DNA of 64,000 bases, from the NCBI GenBank assembly GCA_964395095.1, contig CAYMZZ010000017.1:1-64000 (forward strand), in the 5' to 3' direction. Positions 27,098-36,311 of this stretch are shown one piece after another; position 1 is the stretch's first letter; every line of letters starts with the position of its first letter. A model generated the notes under the pieces. That model was not told the DNA's origin, ran no database searches, and saw nothing but the letters and a program-made list of their open reading frames with translations. Source of the stretch: CAYMZZ01 sp964395095. GTDB lineage: Bacteria > Bacteroidota > Bacteroidia > Chitinophagales > Chitinophagaceae. The position numbers and the translations under genes are program-made.

Positions 27098-29059
27098 CAT
27101 CGTTGTCTTTCCAATCGTCTTCTTCCCATTCATCACCCGGATATAATAGATGCCCGAAGTCCAGTTATAGTTGGGTAACCATTCCCAGGCCATACCCGGC
27201 AACTTGGACTTGCGCTGCTGATGCAGGAGTTGGCCCGCAGCATTGTAGATTTCAATACGCATATCGTCAACAGCATCGCTCGAATAGATCTGCAAGATGA
27301 TAGGTCCGTTGAGGTGAACGGGATTGCCATGCAACCGTATATAAGAGGATTCGGAGGATTGGCATCGTGTTTCGAGGTGCAGGCGTACTGTATCTATATA
27401 CACCACGGTATTGCCGGCCTGGCTGCTGTCTATAACCTGCCCAATGCGAATATCTACCTGACCGGTAACCCAATCGGTATAAGGGAACCGGACACTATAG
27501 TTACCTGGATTCAGTTGATTGGTCGGGGCATTGGCAGGTATAGTCATAAATGGAGCGAATACGGGATCCGCCTCATGTTTTCTTTCCAAAACGTAGCGCA
27601 TGCCCTTTGCATCTTTGCTGTTCCAGTTTAAAGTAATCTCGCAGAGCGCTGCTTCGGCATTGGCCTTCGCGTTTTCCTGCAAGAGAAGAATGAAAGCTTT
27701 TTTCAAATCCGGAATACCAAAGCCAGTGCGGTAATCGGGCGATGGGTATTGATGGGCTGCTTCCTTTAGCGCACGGATGATCCGCATATTGTTGACCTCG
27801 GGAAATGCCTGCCAGAGGCAGCTCGCGAGGCCGGCCAGGTTAGGGCAGGCAAAGGATGTACCATTGGAAGTGACGATAAACCTGGTGGTGCTTTGGACCA
27901 TGGCGGCCACACCCACCGAAGCGAGATCGGGTTTAATACGGCCATCGGCCGAAGGCCCGTAGCTGGAAAAACTGCCCAACACGCCCGTTTTGTCGACGGC
28001 AGCAACCGCAACCACGCTGTCGCCATCGGCGGGTGTGGTAATAAATTTCCAGTAATTGTTGCCGGAATTGCCGGCTGAATTAAAAACCAGCAATCCTTTG
28101 GCAGCGGCCATATCGGCCCCGCGCGCAGCCATGGTGGTATTACCATCCAGCGCGCTGTATGGATAGTCGGCAACAGGGCTGCTCCAATCATAGCCATATC
28201 CAAGGGAGGAGGAAATAATGTCGGCGCCAATACTATCGGCCCTTTCGGCACCGCAAACCCAGTTGAATTCCTCTACCGGGTATTCCGAGGCCACATCCTC
28301 GGTTCGGAATAAATGAAAACGGGCTTTGGGAGCCTTACCCACAAATTCTCCCGGTATATTGGCAGCGATGGTAGAAAGGCATTGCATGCCATGTGGATGA
28401 TCTTCCACCACACTGGCTTCGCGCCCCACAAAATCCCAGGTGCTGAGCACCTGTCCATTTGCATTCATGCTATCGAAAGCCGGAAGGCTGGTATAGTTGA
28501 AGAAACCACCATCGAGCATGGCTATCTGCATATCCTGCCCCTGCAATCCGATATTGTGCAGAAACTGCCCATTGTGTAAACTGATTTCCGCGTAAGAGCC
28601 GATGCCATAATTTAAAACATCTTCCTGGATACCTGTGGGCCTTGCGGAGGGGGCGGGCGACTCTTCTGTCAGCAGCTTGTCGCGCCCGGCAATGGGTCTG
28701 GCGGCAATCCCTTCCACCGATGCCACAAATGGCAGGGCCTGCAAGGCGGAAAGCGCAGCAGCATCGGTGCTTTGGATGCTTACCGCATTCAGCCAGCGGG
28801 ATTGATTGAGAAGGGTAAGATTGGGAATCGAATGTATCTGTTGAATATATGCTTCGGGAATGGGAAGGTCGGTACTGTCAACCGATATTTGATAACGCGT
28901 TCGCCGCGCAATGGCCCTTGCACTCAAAAACTGTTCCGGGTTGCTCAATCGGAAGGTAGTAGCCGCCTTGTCTTTGAGTTGCACGCGGTACACAGCGTAT
29001 TGTGCGGAACCCGTTGTTGACCACAACAAGCATAGCAGGAATGCGGTAATTGATTTCAT
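27086..29059 (-). CDS. Subtilisin-like serine peptidase (S8) with type IX secretion tail
   Basis: 657 residues. After a signal peptide (ending near TGSAQ) and a propeptide, the catalytic triad reads Asp183 (AMLDGG), His223 (DHPHGMQ) and Ser402 (SNGTSFACPN). A linker domain of about 100 residues is followed by a C-terminal sorting domain (about 580-657) ending IYYIRVMNGKKTIGKTTMLR, typical of cargo exported by the T9SS and released or anchored at the cell surface. The stop overlaps the end of the RNA methyltransferase gene by 12 bases on the other strand. Confidence 0.93.
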   Translation of the reverse strand: MKSITAFLLCLLWSTTGSAQYAVYRVQLKDKAATTFRLSNPEQFLSARAIARRTRYQISVDSTDLPIPEAYIQQIHSIPNLTLLNQSRWLNAVSIQSTDAAALSALQALPFVASVEGIAARPIAGRDKLLTEESPAPSARPTGIQEDVLNYGIGSYAEISLHNGQFLHNIGLQGQDMQIAMLDGGFFNYTSLPAFDSMNANGQVLSTWDFVGREASVVEDHPHGMQCLSTIAANIPGEFVGKAPKARFHLFRTEDVASEYPVEEFNWVCGAERADSIGADIISSSLGYGYDWSSPVADYPYSALDGNTTMAARGADMAAAKGLLVFNSAGNSGNNYWKFITTPADGDSVVAVAAVDKTGVLGSFSSYGPSADGRIKPDLASVGVAAMVQSTTRFIVTSNGTSFACPNLAGLASCLWQAFPEVNNMRIIRALKEAAHQYPSPDYRTGFGIPDLKKAFILLLQENAKANAEAALCEITLNWNSKDAKGMRYVLERKHEADPVFAPFMTIPANAPTNQLNPGNYSVRFPYTDWVTGQVDIRIGQVIDSSQAGNTVVYIDTVRLHLETRCQSSESSYIRLHGNPVHLNGPIILQIYSSDAVDDMRIEIYNAAGQLLHQQRKSKLPGMAWEWLPNYNWTSGIYYIRVMNGKKTIGKTTMLRQ

Positions 29060-29099
29060 GCTTTCTTTTTGCCGCCAACAAAGCTAAGGCATTATCGGC

Positions 29100-29870
29100 C
29101 TAATTGTGGTCAATCATCCACATCGTTACACCAAAGCCGGTATAATAAGGATCGGGGCCGCTCAAATTGGGTTGATACTCCCACATTTCATATTCGCGGT
29201 ACACAAGCCCAATGCCTTTGGCGTATTTTTCGGCTGAACGGTTGATATAGCCGTAACTCAATTGGTCAGCGATGGGCACATTGGAAAAATCATACTGCTG
29301 TTGCACGGTGTACACATCCGTATAGGTTTGTCCGTTCACGGTGTAACTGGGTTCAAAAATATCGTAATAGAAATCCCAGTTATGCATATCGTCGTCGTTG
29401 CTGAAATTATAGCCAAAGGGATCATAAGGGTCAGTGGGCAGGTAGGCATTGCCTTTCCAACTGGTGCCTTCGCGTAAAGGAGCATGCAACTTGATAAAGC
29501 GGAGATTGTCTTCCACTAACTCAATCTGATCGGCCAGGGGAGTGATAAAATAGGTGCCGTTTGGAATCCATTGGCCGGAAGCGTTCTCGTCGTTGAGGTA
29601 GCGATACACCCGGAAAGCGGGCCGGCCCAGGATATCGGTTAACTCAGCATCTACCACATGCTTCACCTGATAGCTGTGTATTTCAGGATTACGCTGAAAA
29701 TCCACGAAAACGAGCGAATCGATCCGGTAAGTAATGTATTTGCCTGGCTCCAGGGGCAGGTAATCGCTCAGTGGTTCAGTCATGAATTCTTCCTTCTCGT
29801 CGGAACAGGAAAAAAGACCAAAGGCGACGAAAAAAAATGCCAGCAGGCAGGAAATGGATGGGATTCTCAT
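29100..29870 (-). CDS. Hypothetical lipoprotein
   Basis: 256 residues, with signal peptide and lipobox near GLFSCSDEKEEF (Cys about 22). The mature part is rich in aromatic beta-strands (YLPLEPGKYITYRIDSLVF near the start). It matches a type of conserved Bacteroidetes lipoprotein with no assigned role. It sits 40 bases upstream of the subtilase on the same strand and may be cotranscribed with it. Confidence 0.75.
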   Translation of the reverse strand: MRIPSISCLLAFFFVAFGLFSCSDEKEEFMTEPLSDYLPLEPGKYITYRIDSLVFVDFQRNPEIHSYQVKHVVDAELTDILGRPAFRVYRYLNDENASGQWIPNGTYFITPLADQIELVEDNLRFIKLHAPLREGTSWKGNAYLPTDPYDPFGYNFSNDDDMHNWDFYYDIFEPSYTVNGQTYTDVYTVQQQYDFSNVPIADQLSYGYINRSAEKYAKGIGLVYREYEMWEYQPNLSGPDPYYTGFGVTMWMIDHN

Positions 29871-30007
29871 ACCAGACAGTTAATTCCAGGATACAAATTT
29901 TAGCATAAAGACATGCAGAACAGTGTTTTAGCTGCATAGCCTTTCAAAGCGAAGACCTTGAAGGCGAAACTATTAAACGCACTGGAACTGTGGATATTGC
30001 GTGAGAG

Positions 30008-30195
30008 AAATTTGAGAATTTGGGGATTTGGGAATTTGGGAATGCCAGTAAAGCTTCAACCGTAATCCAAAACCCAAACCCAAGGCCAAGCCCAAGCCAT
30101 ACTCCCCAACTCCTCTCCCCACTTAAAACCTATAACTTAAAACTTAAAACTTAAAACCAACGTATAACGTAAAACGTATAAACGTTCAACGTAAA
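30008..30195. repeat. Octamer/heptamer repeat island
   Basis: The left part (30010-30044) has GAATTTGG-type units with an 8-base period. The right parts are CCAAACC-type units (30064-30100), ACTTAAA units (30120-30158) and AACGTAT/AACGTAA units (30159-30195) with a 7-base period. The right end includes the stop codon of mnmA at 30186. The rest of the 29871-30185 gap has nothing else visible. Confidence 0.7.
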
Positions 30196-31277
30196 ATAAT
30201 CCCTCCCCCAATCACATCTTCCCCTTCATAAAACACCGCGCTTTGTCCCGGTGCTATGCCCTTTGCCTGCTCATAAAAGCTCACTTTCACTTCGCCTTTT
30301 TCGGGATAGAGGTTGGAAAGGGTGCCCGCATCTTTGTAGCGGATCTTCGTGGTAGCTTCCATACCCGGTGTAATGGTATCGTATTTCAACAGGTTGAGTT
30401 TGCCCACCCGCATTTCGCTGCGGTTCAGGTCGGCTTCATCGCCCAGTGTTACAGTGTTGTTGTCGGGATCAATATGGGTTACAAATACCGGCCGGCCCAG
30501 GGCAATATCCAGCCCCTTACGCTGGCCGATAGTATAAAAGGGATATCCTTTATGCTGGCCCAGTACTCTTCCTTCCTTGTCGATAAACCTGCCACCTGCT
30601 ACATTCTCCTCGAGGCCTTCCACCCGGCGCTTCAGGAAGCCGCGATAGTCGTTATCGGGCACAAAGCAAATCTCATAACTCTCGCTTTTAGTGGCGAGGG
30701 CGGGATAGCCATAATCGTGGGCCATCTGGCGGATCTCTGTTTTGCGATAAGGTCCCAGGGGCAACAGGGTGCGACGCAGCAGATCCTGCTGCAGCCCCCA
30801 TAGCACATAGCTCTGATCTTTGGTATGGTCAACCGCCTTGCTGATATAGTATCGGCCATTATCGTGTTGGTGCACTTTGGCATAGTGACCGGTGGCGATA
30901 TAATCGCAACCGAGGGCATCGGCACGTTTCAGCAGGGCCCGCCATTTTATATGGGTATTGCACAGCACACAGGGATTGGGTGTGCGACCAGCCAGGTATT
31001 CGTCCACAAAATTATTGATCACAAAATCCCCAAATTCCTCGCGGATATCGAGGATATAATGCGGAAAGCCATGCTCCACCGCCGCCTGTCTTGCGTCGTT
31101 AAAGCTGTCCACATTACAGCATCCTGTTTCTTTCTTGCCACCGCCGCTGCTGCTATAATCCCAGGTTTTCATGGTAATGCCCACCACTTCATAGCCCTGG
31201 TCGTTGAGCATCAGGGCGGTTACGGTACTATCAATACCGCCGCTCATGGCTACCAGCACTTTTCCTTTTCTGCTCAT
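30186..31277 (-). CDS. mnmA: tRNA-specific 2-thiouridylase
   Basis: 363 residues from ATG 31277. It makes s2U34 in tRNAs for Lys, Glu and Gln. The PP-loop ATPase motif is VAMSGGIDSTV (about 8-18). Catalytic cysteines are in NPCVLCNTHIKW and SYEICFVPD, and the C-terminal beta-barrel starts around GQRKGLDIALG. The longer frame to 31352 is rejected because the family begins at this Met. A strong aaggaga motif precedes the ATG, unusual for this genome, and a perfect -7 box TACCTTTG lies at 31323-31316. The stop codon is in a repeat arm. Confidence 0.96.
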   Translation of the reverse strand: MSRKGKVLVAMSGGIDSTVTALMLNDQGYEVVGITMKTWDYSSSGGGKKETGCCNVDSFNDARQAAVEHGFPHYILDIREEFGDFVINNFVDEYLAGRTPNPCVLCNTHIKWRALLKRADALGCDYIATGHYAKVHQHDNGRYYISKAVDHTKDQSYVLWGLQQDLLRRTLLPLGPYRKTEIRQMAHDYGYPALATKSESYEICFVPDNDYRGFLKRRVEGLEENVAGGRFIDKEGRVLGQHKGYPFYTIGQRKGLDIALGRPVFVTHIDPDNNTVTLGDEADLNRSEMRVGKLNLLKYDTITPGMEATTKIRYKDAGTLSNLYPEKGEVKVSFYEQAKGIAPGQSAVFYEGEDVIGGGIILR

Positions 31278-31470
31278 ATATTCTCCTTTTTTCCCATTCG
31301 GAACAAAACAATGGGCAAAGGTACAGAGAAAGTGTATACGCATGGCTGGCAAAGGAGCCCGCTTACCGTTCCTCCATTCTGCCTATCAGATAATGAAGGC
31401 ATTACGCAAAAATCCCTATCTTCCAACCTTTCATTTTTTCTTCTAAAAACAATCCAAACAAAGCTCTGAC

Positions 31471-34023
31471 ATGAGAAAAAAGCTCCTATTCGCCTGCCTC
31501 TGGTTTTTGACCAAGGGCGCCATGGCGCAGGATCTGAATTATTTCCTGCCCGATTCGGTGCAGTACAATCCTGCGATTCCCAAACCCAAAGACATCGTTC
31601 ATCATGAAGTGGGGGAATACCATATCACCCACGACCGGTTGGTTAACTATATGCAGGCCGTGGCCAAAGCGGCGCCGGATAGAATCAAGTTAGAAACCAT
31701 GGGTTTCACTTATGAGAAAAGACCCCAGGTGCTCCTGATTATTACGTCGCCGGCCAATCATCAAAAGCTGGAACAGATTCGCCAGGAACATATAAAACTG
31801 ACCGATCCTTCGCAATCGGCGAAGCTCGATATTTCCAAAATGCCGATTGTAGTGTATATCGGCCATAGCATTCACGGAAATGAAGCCAGTGGCGCCAATG
31901 CTTCGCTGGTAACGGCCTATTACCTGGCTGCCGCACAGGGCAGGCAGATCGATGAGTTGCTTAACAATACAGTGATCCTGTTCGATCCATCTTTTAATCC
32001 CGACGGATTGCAGCGCTTCTCTACCTGGGTAAACCAGCACAAAAGCAAGAACCTGGTGAGCGATCCGGCCAGTCGCGAATACAATGAAGTGTGGCCGGGT
32101 GGTCGGTATAATCATTACTGGTTCGACCTGAACCGTGACTGGCTGCCGGCCGTGCACCTCGAGAGTCAGCATCGCCTCGAATGGTTTCATAAATGGAAAC
32201 CCAATATCCTCACCGATCATCACGAGCAGGGTAGCAACGCGACCTTCTTCTTTCAGCCCGGTGTTCCCTCGCGTGTGAATCCGCTCACGCCAGACAAGAA
32301 CCAGGAGCTGACGGGCAAACTCGGGGAGTTTCATGCAAAGTTTCTCGATCGTATTGGCTCACTCTATTTTACAAGGGAGAACTATGATGATTTTTATTAT
32401 GGAAAAGGATCCACTTATCCGGATGTAAATGGGGCGATCGGCATCCTGTTTGAACAGGCCAGCAGTCGCGGCCATTTGCAGGAAACGGCCAACGGATTAT
32501 TGTCGTTCCCCTTTACCATTCGCAACCAGTTTGTAACGGCATTATCCACCCTTGAGGGAGCCCATGCCCTGCGTCGCGAATTCCTCGAATGGCAGCGTGA
32601 GTTTTACCAGGCCGCAGCAAAAGAATCCGCCAATGCGGGCTCCTATGTATTTGGCGATCCGCACGATGCGGCCCGCACACAACTTTTGGTAGAGATGTTG
32701 CTGCGCCACCAGATTGAAGTGTATCGCTTGAAAGGAAATATGAGTGCGGAAGGTCAGAATTTTGCCAGCGCTCATTCCTATGTTGTACCCTTGCAGCAGC
32801 CGCAGAGCCGATTGATCAGGGGTATTTTTGAAAAGACATTGAACTATAAGGACAGTCTCTTTTATGATATCACCGCCTGGACCATTCCCCTCGCGTTCGA
32901 TCTGCCTTACGCTTTAAGCAAATCGGTGGAAAGGGGCGATCGCGTACAGAAAGCGGAATGGAAAAAGGGTGTTGTTGTAGGCGGCAAGAGCCAGTATAGC
33001 TATCTCTTCAATTGGGATGAATTTTATGCGCCGCGTATGTTGCACGCCCTGCAGCAATCCGGTATAGTGGCCAAAGTGGCCAGCAATCCCTTTGCGATGG
33101 ACATTCAGGGCAAGCGCATGCAATTCGACTATGGAACCATTCAGGTTCCGGTACAGATGCAATCGATCACGGCCGATCAGCTTTACCAGGTGCTGAGCGA
33201 TCTGGCCCGTCAGAATGGAATAGATGTGTACGCGGTTGCGTCCGGTGCGGTAATCAGTGGTAGTGATCTGGGCAGCAGCCGGTTCCAGGTATTGCGCAAG
33301 CCCAGTGTGGCTATGGTGACTGGTCCCGGGGTTAGCGCCCTGGATGCTGGCGAAGTATGGCATCTGCTCGATCAACGCATGGATATACCTGCTACGCATC
33401 TGGAGCCCGGTACATTCAATCGTACAGATCTGGATCGCTACAATACCATCATTCTCGCGAGTGGAAGCTACGGCGAATTGAATAAGGAAAAACTCAAATC
33501 ATGGGTACAGGGCGGTGGTACCCTGATCTTGCTGGAAGATGCCGTGAGCTGGGCTGCCCGGGAAGGAATTTCAACGGTTAGCTTCAAGAGGGCCAAAACA
33601 CCCGAGGCCGATCCCGAAACCGCGCGTTATGTGGATCGTTCAGAGGTAGCGGGGGCCCAGCAGTTGCGCGGAGCCATTTTTGAAGCGAAGATCGATCGCA
33701 CACATCCCCTCGCTTATGGCTATCGCCGGCCTACCGTGAGCATGTTTAAAGGCAACCGGGTATTTATGGAAATGGGGAAGAACCCTTACGGGGTTCCATT
33801 TTATTATGGCGATAAACCATTGCAAAGCGGATGGGTGAGCCGGGAAAATGCTGATGCTTTAGCCAACACCGCCGCCGTACTGGTAAACACAGTGGGCGGA
33901 GGTCGTGTGATCAATATCGCCGATAACCCCAATTTCCGCGCCTTCTGGCTGGGTGGAACCAGGCTGATGATGAATGCTATCTTTTTCGGCAGAACCATCG
34001 ATAGCGCCAGTGGCAGGGAATGA
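31471..34023 (+). CDS. Large M14-family zinc carboxypeptidase with C-terminal amidotransferase-like domain
   Basis: 850 residues. Signal peptide ends near KGAMAQ. The M14 domain (about 45-400) has the zinc motif in GHSIHGNEASG, the substrate motif FDLNRDW, the third ligand in ILTDHHEQGSN, and the catalytic Glu probably in GILFEQASSRG. Residues about 600-760 resemble a class I glutamine-amidotransferase fold (IILASGSYGELN and LKSWVQGGGTLILLED) but lack a recognisable catalytic Cys, so it is probably a binding domain. It is expected in the periplasm, and is followed by a strong terminator. Confidence 0.88.
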   Translation: MRKKLLFACLWFLTKGAMAQDLNYFLPDSVQYNPAIPKPKDIVHHEVGEYHITHDRLVNYMQAVAKAAPDRIKLETMGFTYEKRPQVLLIITSPANHQKLEQIRQEHIKLTDPSQSAKLDISKMPIVVYIGHSIHGNEASGANASLVTAYYLAAAQGRQIDELLNNTVILFDPSFNPDGLQRFSTWVNQHKSKNLVSDPASREYNEVWPGGRYNHYWFDLNRDWLPAVHLESQHRLEWFHKWKPNILTDHHEQGSNATFFFQPGVPSRVNPLTPDKNQELTGKLGEFHAKFLDRIGSLYFTRENYDDFYYGKGSTYPDVNGAIGILFEQASSRGHLQETANGLLSFPFTIRNQFVTALSTLEGAHALRREFLEWQREFYQAAAKESANAGSYVFGDPHDAARTQLLVEMLLRHQIEVYRLKGNMSAEGQNFASAHSYVVPLQQPQSRLIRGIFEKTLNYKDSLFYDITAWTIPLAFDLPYALSKSVERGDRVQKAEWKKGVVVGGKSQYSYLFNWDEFYAPRMLHALQQSGIVAKVASNPFAMDIQGKRMQFDYGTIQVPVQMQSITADQLYQVLSDLARQNGIDVYAVASGAVISGSDLGSSRFQVLRKPSVAMVTGPGVSALDAGEVWHLLDQRMDIPATHLEPGTFNRTDLDRYNTIILASGSYGELNKEKLKSWVQGGGTLILLEDAVSWAAREGISTVSFKRAKTPEADPETARYVDRSEVAGAQQLRGAIFEAKIDRTHPLAYGYRRPTVSMFKGNRVFMEMGKNPYGVPFYYGDKPLQSGWVSRENADALANTAAVLVNTVGGGRVINIADNPNFRAFWLGGTRLMMNAIFFGRTIDSASGRE

Positions 34024-34042
34024 TAAGACTTCTTCTGAATAT

Positions 34043-34078
34043 AAAAAAAGAGACGCTTTTGGGCGTCTCTTTTTTTAT
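34043..34078 (+). terminator. Rho-independent terminator
   Basis: Stem AGAGACGC (34049-34056) / GCGTCTCT (34063-34070) with flanking A and T tracts that extend the pairing, 26 bases after the peptidase stop. The rest of the 34079-34373 gap holds an 8-base G run near 34094 and no recognisable gene. Confidence 0.88.
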
Positions 34079-34373
34079 GTGCTAAAGAAAGTAGGGGGGG
34101 GCGGGATACGGTTTTGTGTTTGCGTGTTATAATCATATTTATTCCATTTTTCACCGGATCGTTCGGGAATATTCCCCTTTTTTTCTGTGGTTTATCCCTT
34201 GGAAGCGGCTACCTGCCTGATTTATCTTGCAGTCATAAGGTTGAGTGGCGGTGGGTTAGCACAAGTTATTCACACTTGTCCGGCATAATGTAAAAGGTTC
34301 CTGTTTGGTGTATCCCGGGGAGGAGAATAATGCTAACTTGCCGCTTTATTTGGTAATTCAAAAACGGTGAAAT

Positions 34374-34799
34374 ATGATCAAGTTGCAAGTAATCGGACAC
34401 CTGGGTAAAGACTGCCAGGTGAACACGGTGAATGGGAAATCAGTGATTAACTTTTCCGTGGCGCATAGCGAGCGCTATAAAGACAGTCAGGGTGTGCAAC
34501 AGGAGCGGACTACCTGGGTAGAATGTGCCTATTGGACCGACCGGACAGCGGTGGCTCCTTATCTGACCAAAGGTACCCAGGTTTTTGTGGAAGGCCAACC
34601 GGATATCCGTGTATATCAGCGTAATGACGGCAGCTCCGGTGCGTCTATTACCGTTCGTGTTCGGGAAGTGCAGTTGCTGGGTGGTCGCAAAGATGGCGCG
34701 CAACCCGGGGCTTATAGCCAGTCTGCTCCCGCTTCGGGAGGTAATCAAACTGTATCGGCAGCAGATCTGAACGTGCCAGCAGATGATTTGCCTTTCTAA
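34374..34799 (+). CDS. ssb: Single-stranded DNA-binding protein
   Basis: 141 residues. An OB-fold (about 1-105) with KLQVIGHLGKDCQVNTVNGK at the start, the WVECAYW strand and a flexible Gly/Ser/Gln tail that ends in DDLPF, the acidic C-terminal tip used to recruit partner proteins. It coats single-stranded DNA during replication and repair. It is preceded by a 350-base gap with no firm promoter match and followed by the GC-rich hairpin at 34822-34848. Confidence 0.96.
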   Translation: MIKLQVIGHLGKDCQVNTVNGKSVINFSVAHSERYKDSQGVQQERTTWVECAYWTDRTAVAPYLTKGTQVFVEGQPDIRVYQRNDGSSGASITVRVREVQLLGGRKDGAQPGAYSQSAPASGGNQTVSAADLNVPADDLPF

Positions 34800-34821
34800 G
34801 GCCCCAATAATTCATAAAATT

Positions 34822-34848
34822 CAGGGCGGGGTGCTACTTCTCCGCCCT
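34822..34848 (+). terminator. Weak hairpin after ssb
   Basis: Inverted repeat AGGGCGG / CCGCCCT with a loop of about 12 bases, followed by TGCTTT. It could end ssb transcription, but it lies 14 bases before the next start codon and has only a poor T-tract. Confidence 0.4.
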
Positions 34849-34861
34849 TGCTTTGAAATCT

Positions 34862-35956
34862 ATGGCTGATAGCCCTTCGTTCGCTTATTCCCATTTGCTG
34901 CAATTTACCAGCAAGGTATTCGAAAGTATCGGTTGTTCTTCGCAACATGCAAGCCTGGCCGCAGAAAGTCTGTTGGCGGCTGATCTGCGCGGAGTGGATT
35001 CGCATGGCGTGGCGCGTTTGAGCGGATATGTGCGTCTTTGGGAAGCAGGCAGGGTAAAGGCCGACCCGAATATTGCGGTGGTGCACGAAACTCCCTCAAC
35101 GGCCGTGCTGGATGGCGATAGTGGTCTCGGCCTGGTGGTGGCACGCAAAGCCATGGAGATAGCCATTGCCAAAGCGGACCAGGTAGGTACAGGTTGGGTA
35201 TCAGTACGAAACAGTAATCATTTCGGCATCGCGGCCGTTCACGCCATGATGGCCCTCGAGAAAGATATGCTCGGTATGGCCATGACCAATGCCAGTCCGC
35301 TGGTAGCGCCTACTTTCTCTATTGATCGCATGCTGGGCACCAATCCCATTTGTGTGGTGTCACCGGCAGGCGAAGAACCTCCTTTTGTTGCCGACCTGGC
35401 CACCACTACAGCGGCCAATGGCAAACTGGAAATCCTGCAACGCAAAAGCCTGCCCACCCCCGATGGCTGGGTACAGGATAGTGAAGGCCGGCCCAGCAAT
35501 GATCCGCATATTCTCAAAAGTGGTGGAGCCTTGTTACCCCTGGGTGGCGACCGCGACCATGGCAGCCATAAAGGCTATGCCCTGGGCGCCGTGGTGGATA
35601 TGTTCAGTGCCCTGCTAAGTGGCGCCAACTATGCACCCTGGGTGCCGCCTTTTCCCGCCTATGTGCCCATGCCGGCCCAGCAACCCGGCAAGGGAATTGG
35701 CCATTTTCTGGGAGCCATGCGTATCGATGCATTCCGTCCTGCCGATGAATACAAAGCCTCCATGGATCATTGGATCCGCGGCTTCCGGGGAGCACGCCCC
35801 ATGCCCGGCCAGGAAAAAGTATTGGTACCCGGCGATCCGGAAAGAGAAATGCAGATAGAACGGCTCCGCGATGGCATTCCACTCTTGCCCGTTGTGGTGA
35901 AAGATCTCGAGGACCTCGCCACCCGATTTAAACTGGACTTTCCCGCAGCCATCTAG
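34862..35956 (+). CDS. Malate/L-lactate dehydrogenase family (LDH2) oxidoreductase
   Basis: 364 residues from ATG 34862. It belongs to the NAD(P)-dependent family of YlbC/ComC-type malate and sulfolactate dehydrogenases, distinct from classic LDH. Visible motifs are the catalytic-region LLAADLRGVDSHGVARL (about 40), RNSNHFGIAA (about 117), MTNASPLVAPTF and DHGSHKGYALGAVVDMFSALLSG (about 240). Substrate is not determinable from sequence. A possible weak terminator separates it from ssb. Confidence 0.9.
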   Translation: MADSPSFAYSHLLQFTSKVFESIGCSSQHASLAAESLLAADLRGVDSHGVARLSGYVRLWEAGRVKADPNIAVVHETPSTAVLDGDSGLGLVVARKAMEIAIAKADQVGTGWVSVRNSNHFGIAAVHAMMALEKDMLGMAMTNASPLVAPTFSIDRMLGTNPICVVSPAGEEPPFVADLATTTAANGKLEILQRKSLPTPDGWVQDSEGRPSNDPHILKSGGALLPLGGDRDHGSHKGYALGAVVDMFSALLSGANYAPWVPPFPAYVPMPAQQPGKGIGHFLGAMRIDAFRPADEYKASMDHWIRGFRGARPMPGQEKVLVPGDPEREMQIERLRDGIPLLPVVVKDLEDLATRFKLDFPAAI

Positions 35957-36005
35957 CTCACCCGGAACAGGCCATTATTTTTCGGATTTATTGTATTTAA
36001 ATTTT

Positions 36006-36188
36006 ATGGAGATGGAAGGAGAGTTTCCATTCTATCCCAGCCGACTGATACAGGACCAGGCAGATGTTGCTGCCGACAATGTCAGGTATTTCGTTGAGTC
36101 GCATATCGACTCGTTTCCCACCCGAGTGCGCCTTGAGTATTATAATATGCCGGGCTGGGTGGAGACGCATTTATTTGAATATGAATAA
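36006..36188 (+). CDS. Small hypothetical protein
   Basis: A 60-residue acidic protein (MEMEGEFPFYPSRLIQDQAD, then aromatic-rich FVESHIDSFPTRVRLEYYNM). It is unlike neighbouring frames in having codon-like composition and stands alone between two genes, 50 bases after the LDH2 stop. ATG 36006 or 36012 is possible. No function is recognised, and it could be spurious. Confidence 0.55.
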   Translation: MEMEGEFPFYPSRLIQDQADVAADNVRYFVESHIDSFPTRVRLEYYNMPGWVETHLFEYE

Positions 36189-36232
36189 GAGGGGCTTGTC
36201 GATTGGCAGTATCTACCAAAATTTTACCTGCG

Positions 36233-36262
36233 TTATCTGAGACGCTTTCCTTCCTATCTTTG
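36233..36262 (+). promoter_or_regulatory. Bacteroidetes-type promoter for aspartate kinase
   Basis: TTA (36233-36235), a 19-base spacer and a perfect TATCTTTG (36255-36262), giving a leader of about 45 bases before the ATG at 36312. Confidence 0.6.
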
Positions 36263-36311
36263 AGCCCGATTTCTTATTGATAACCCCAAAATTCGGGAAG
36301 GAGCATCAAGC

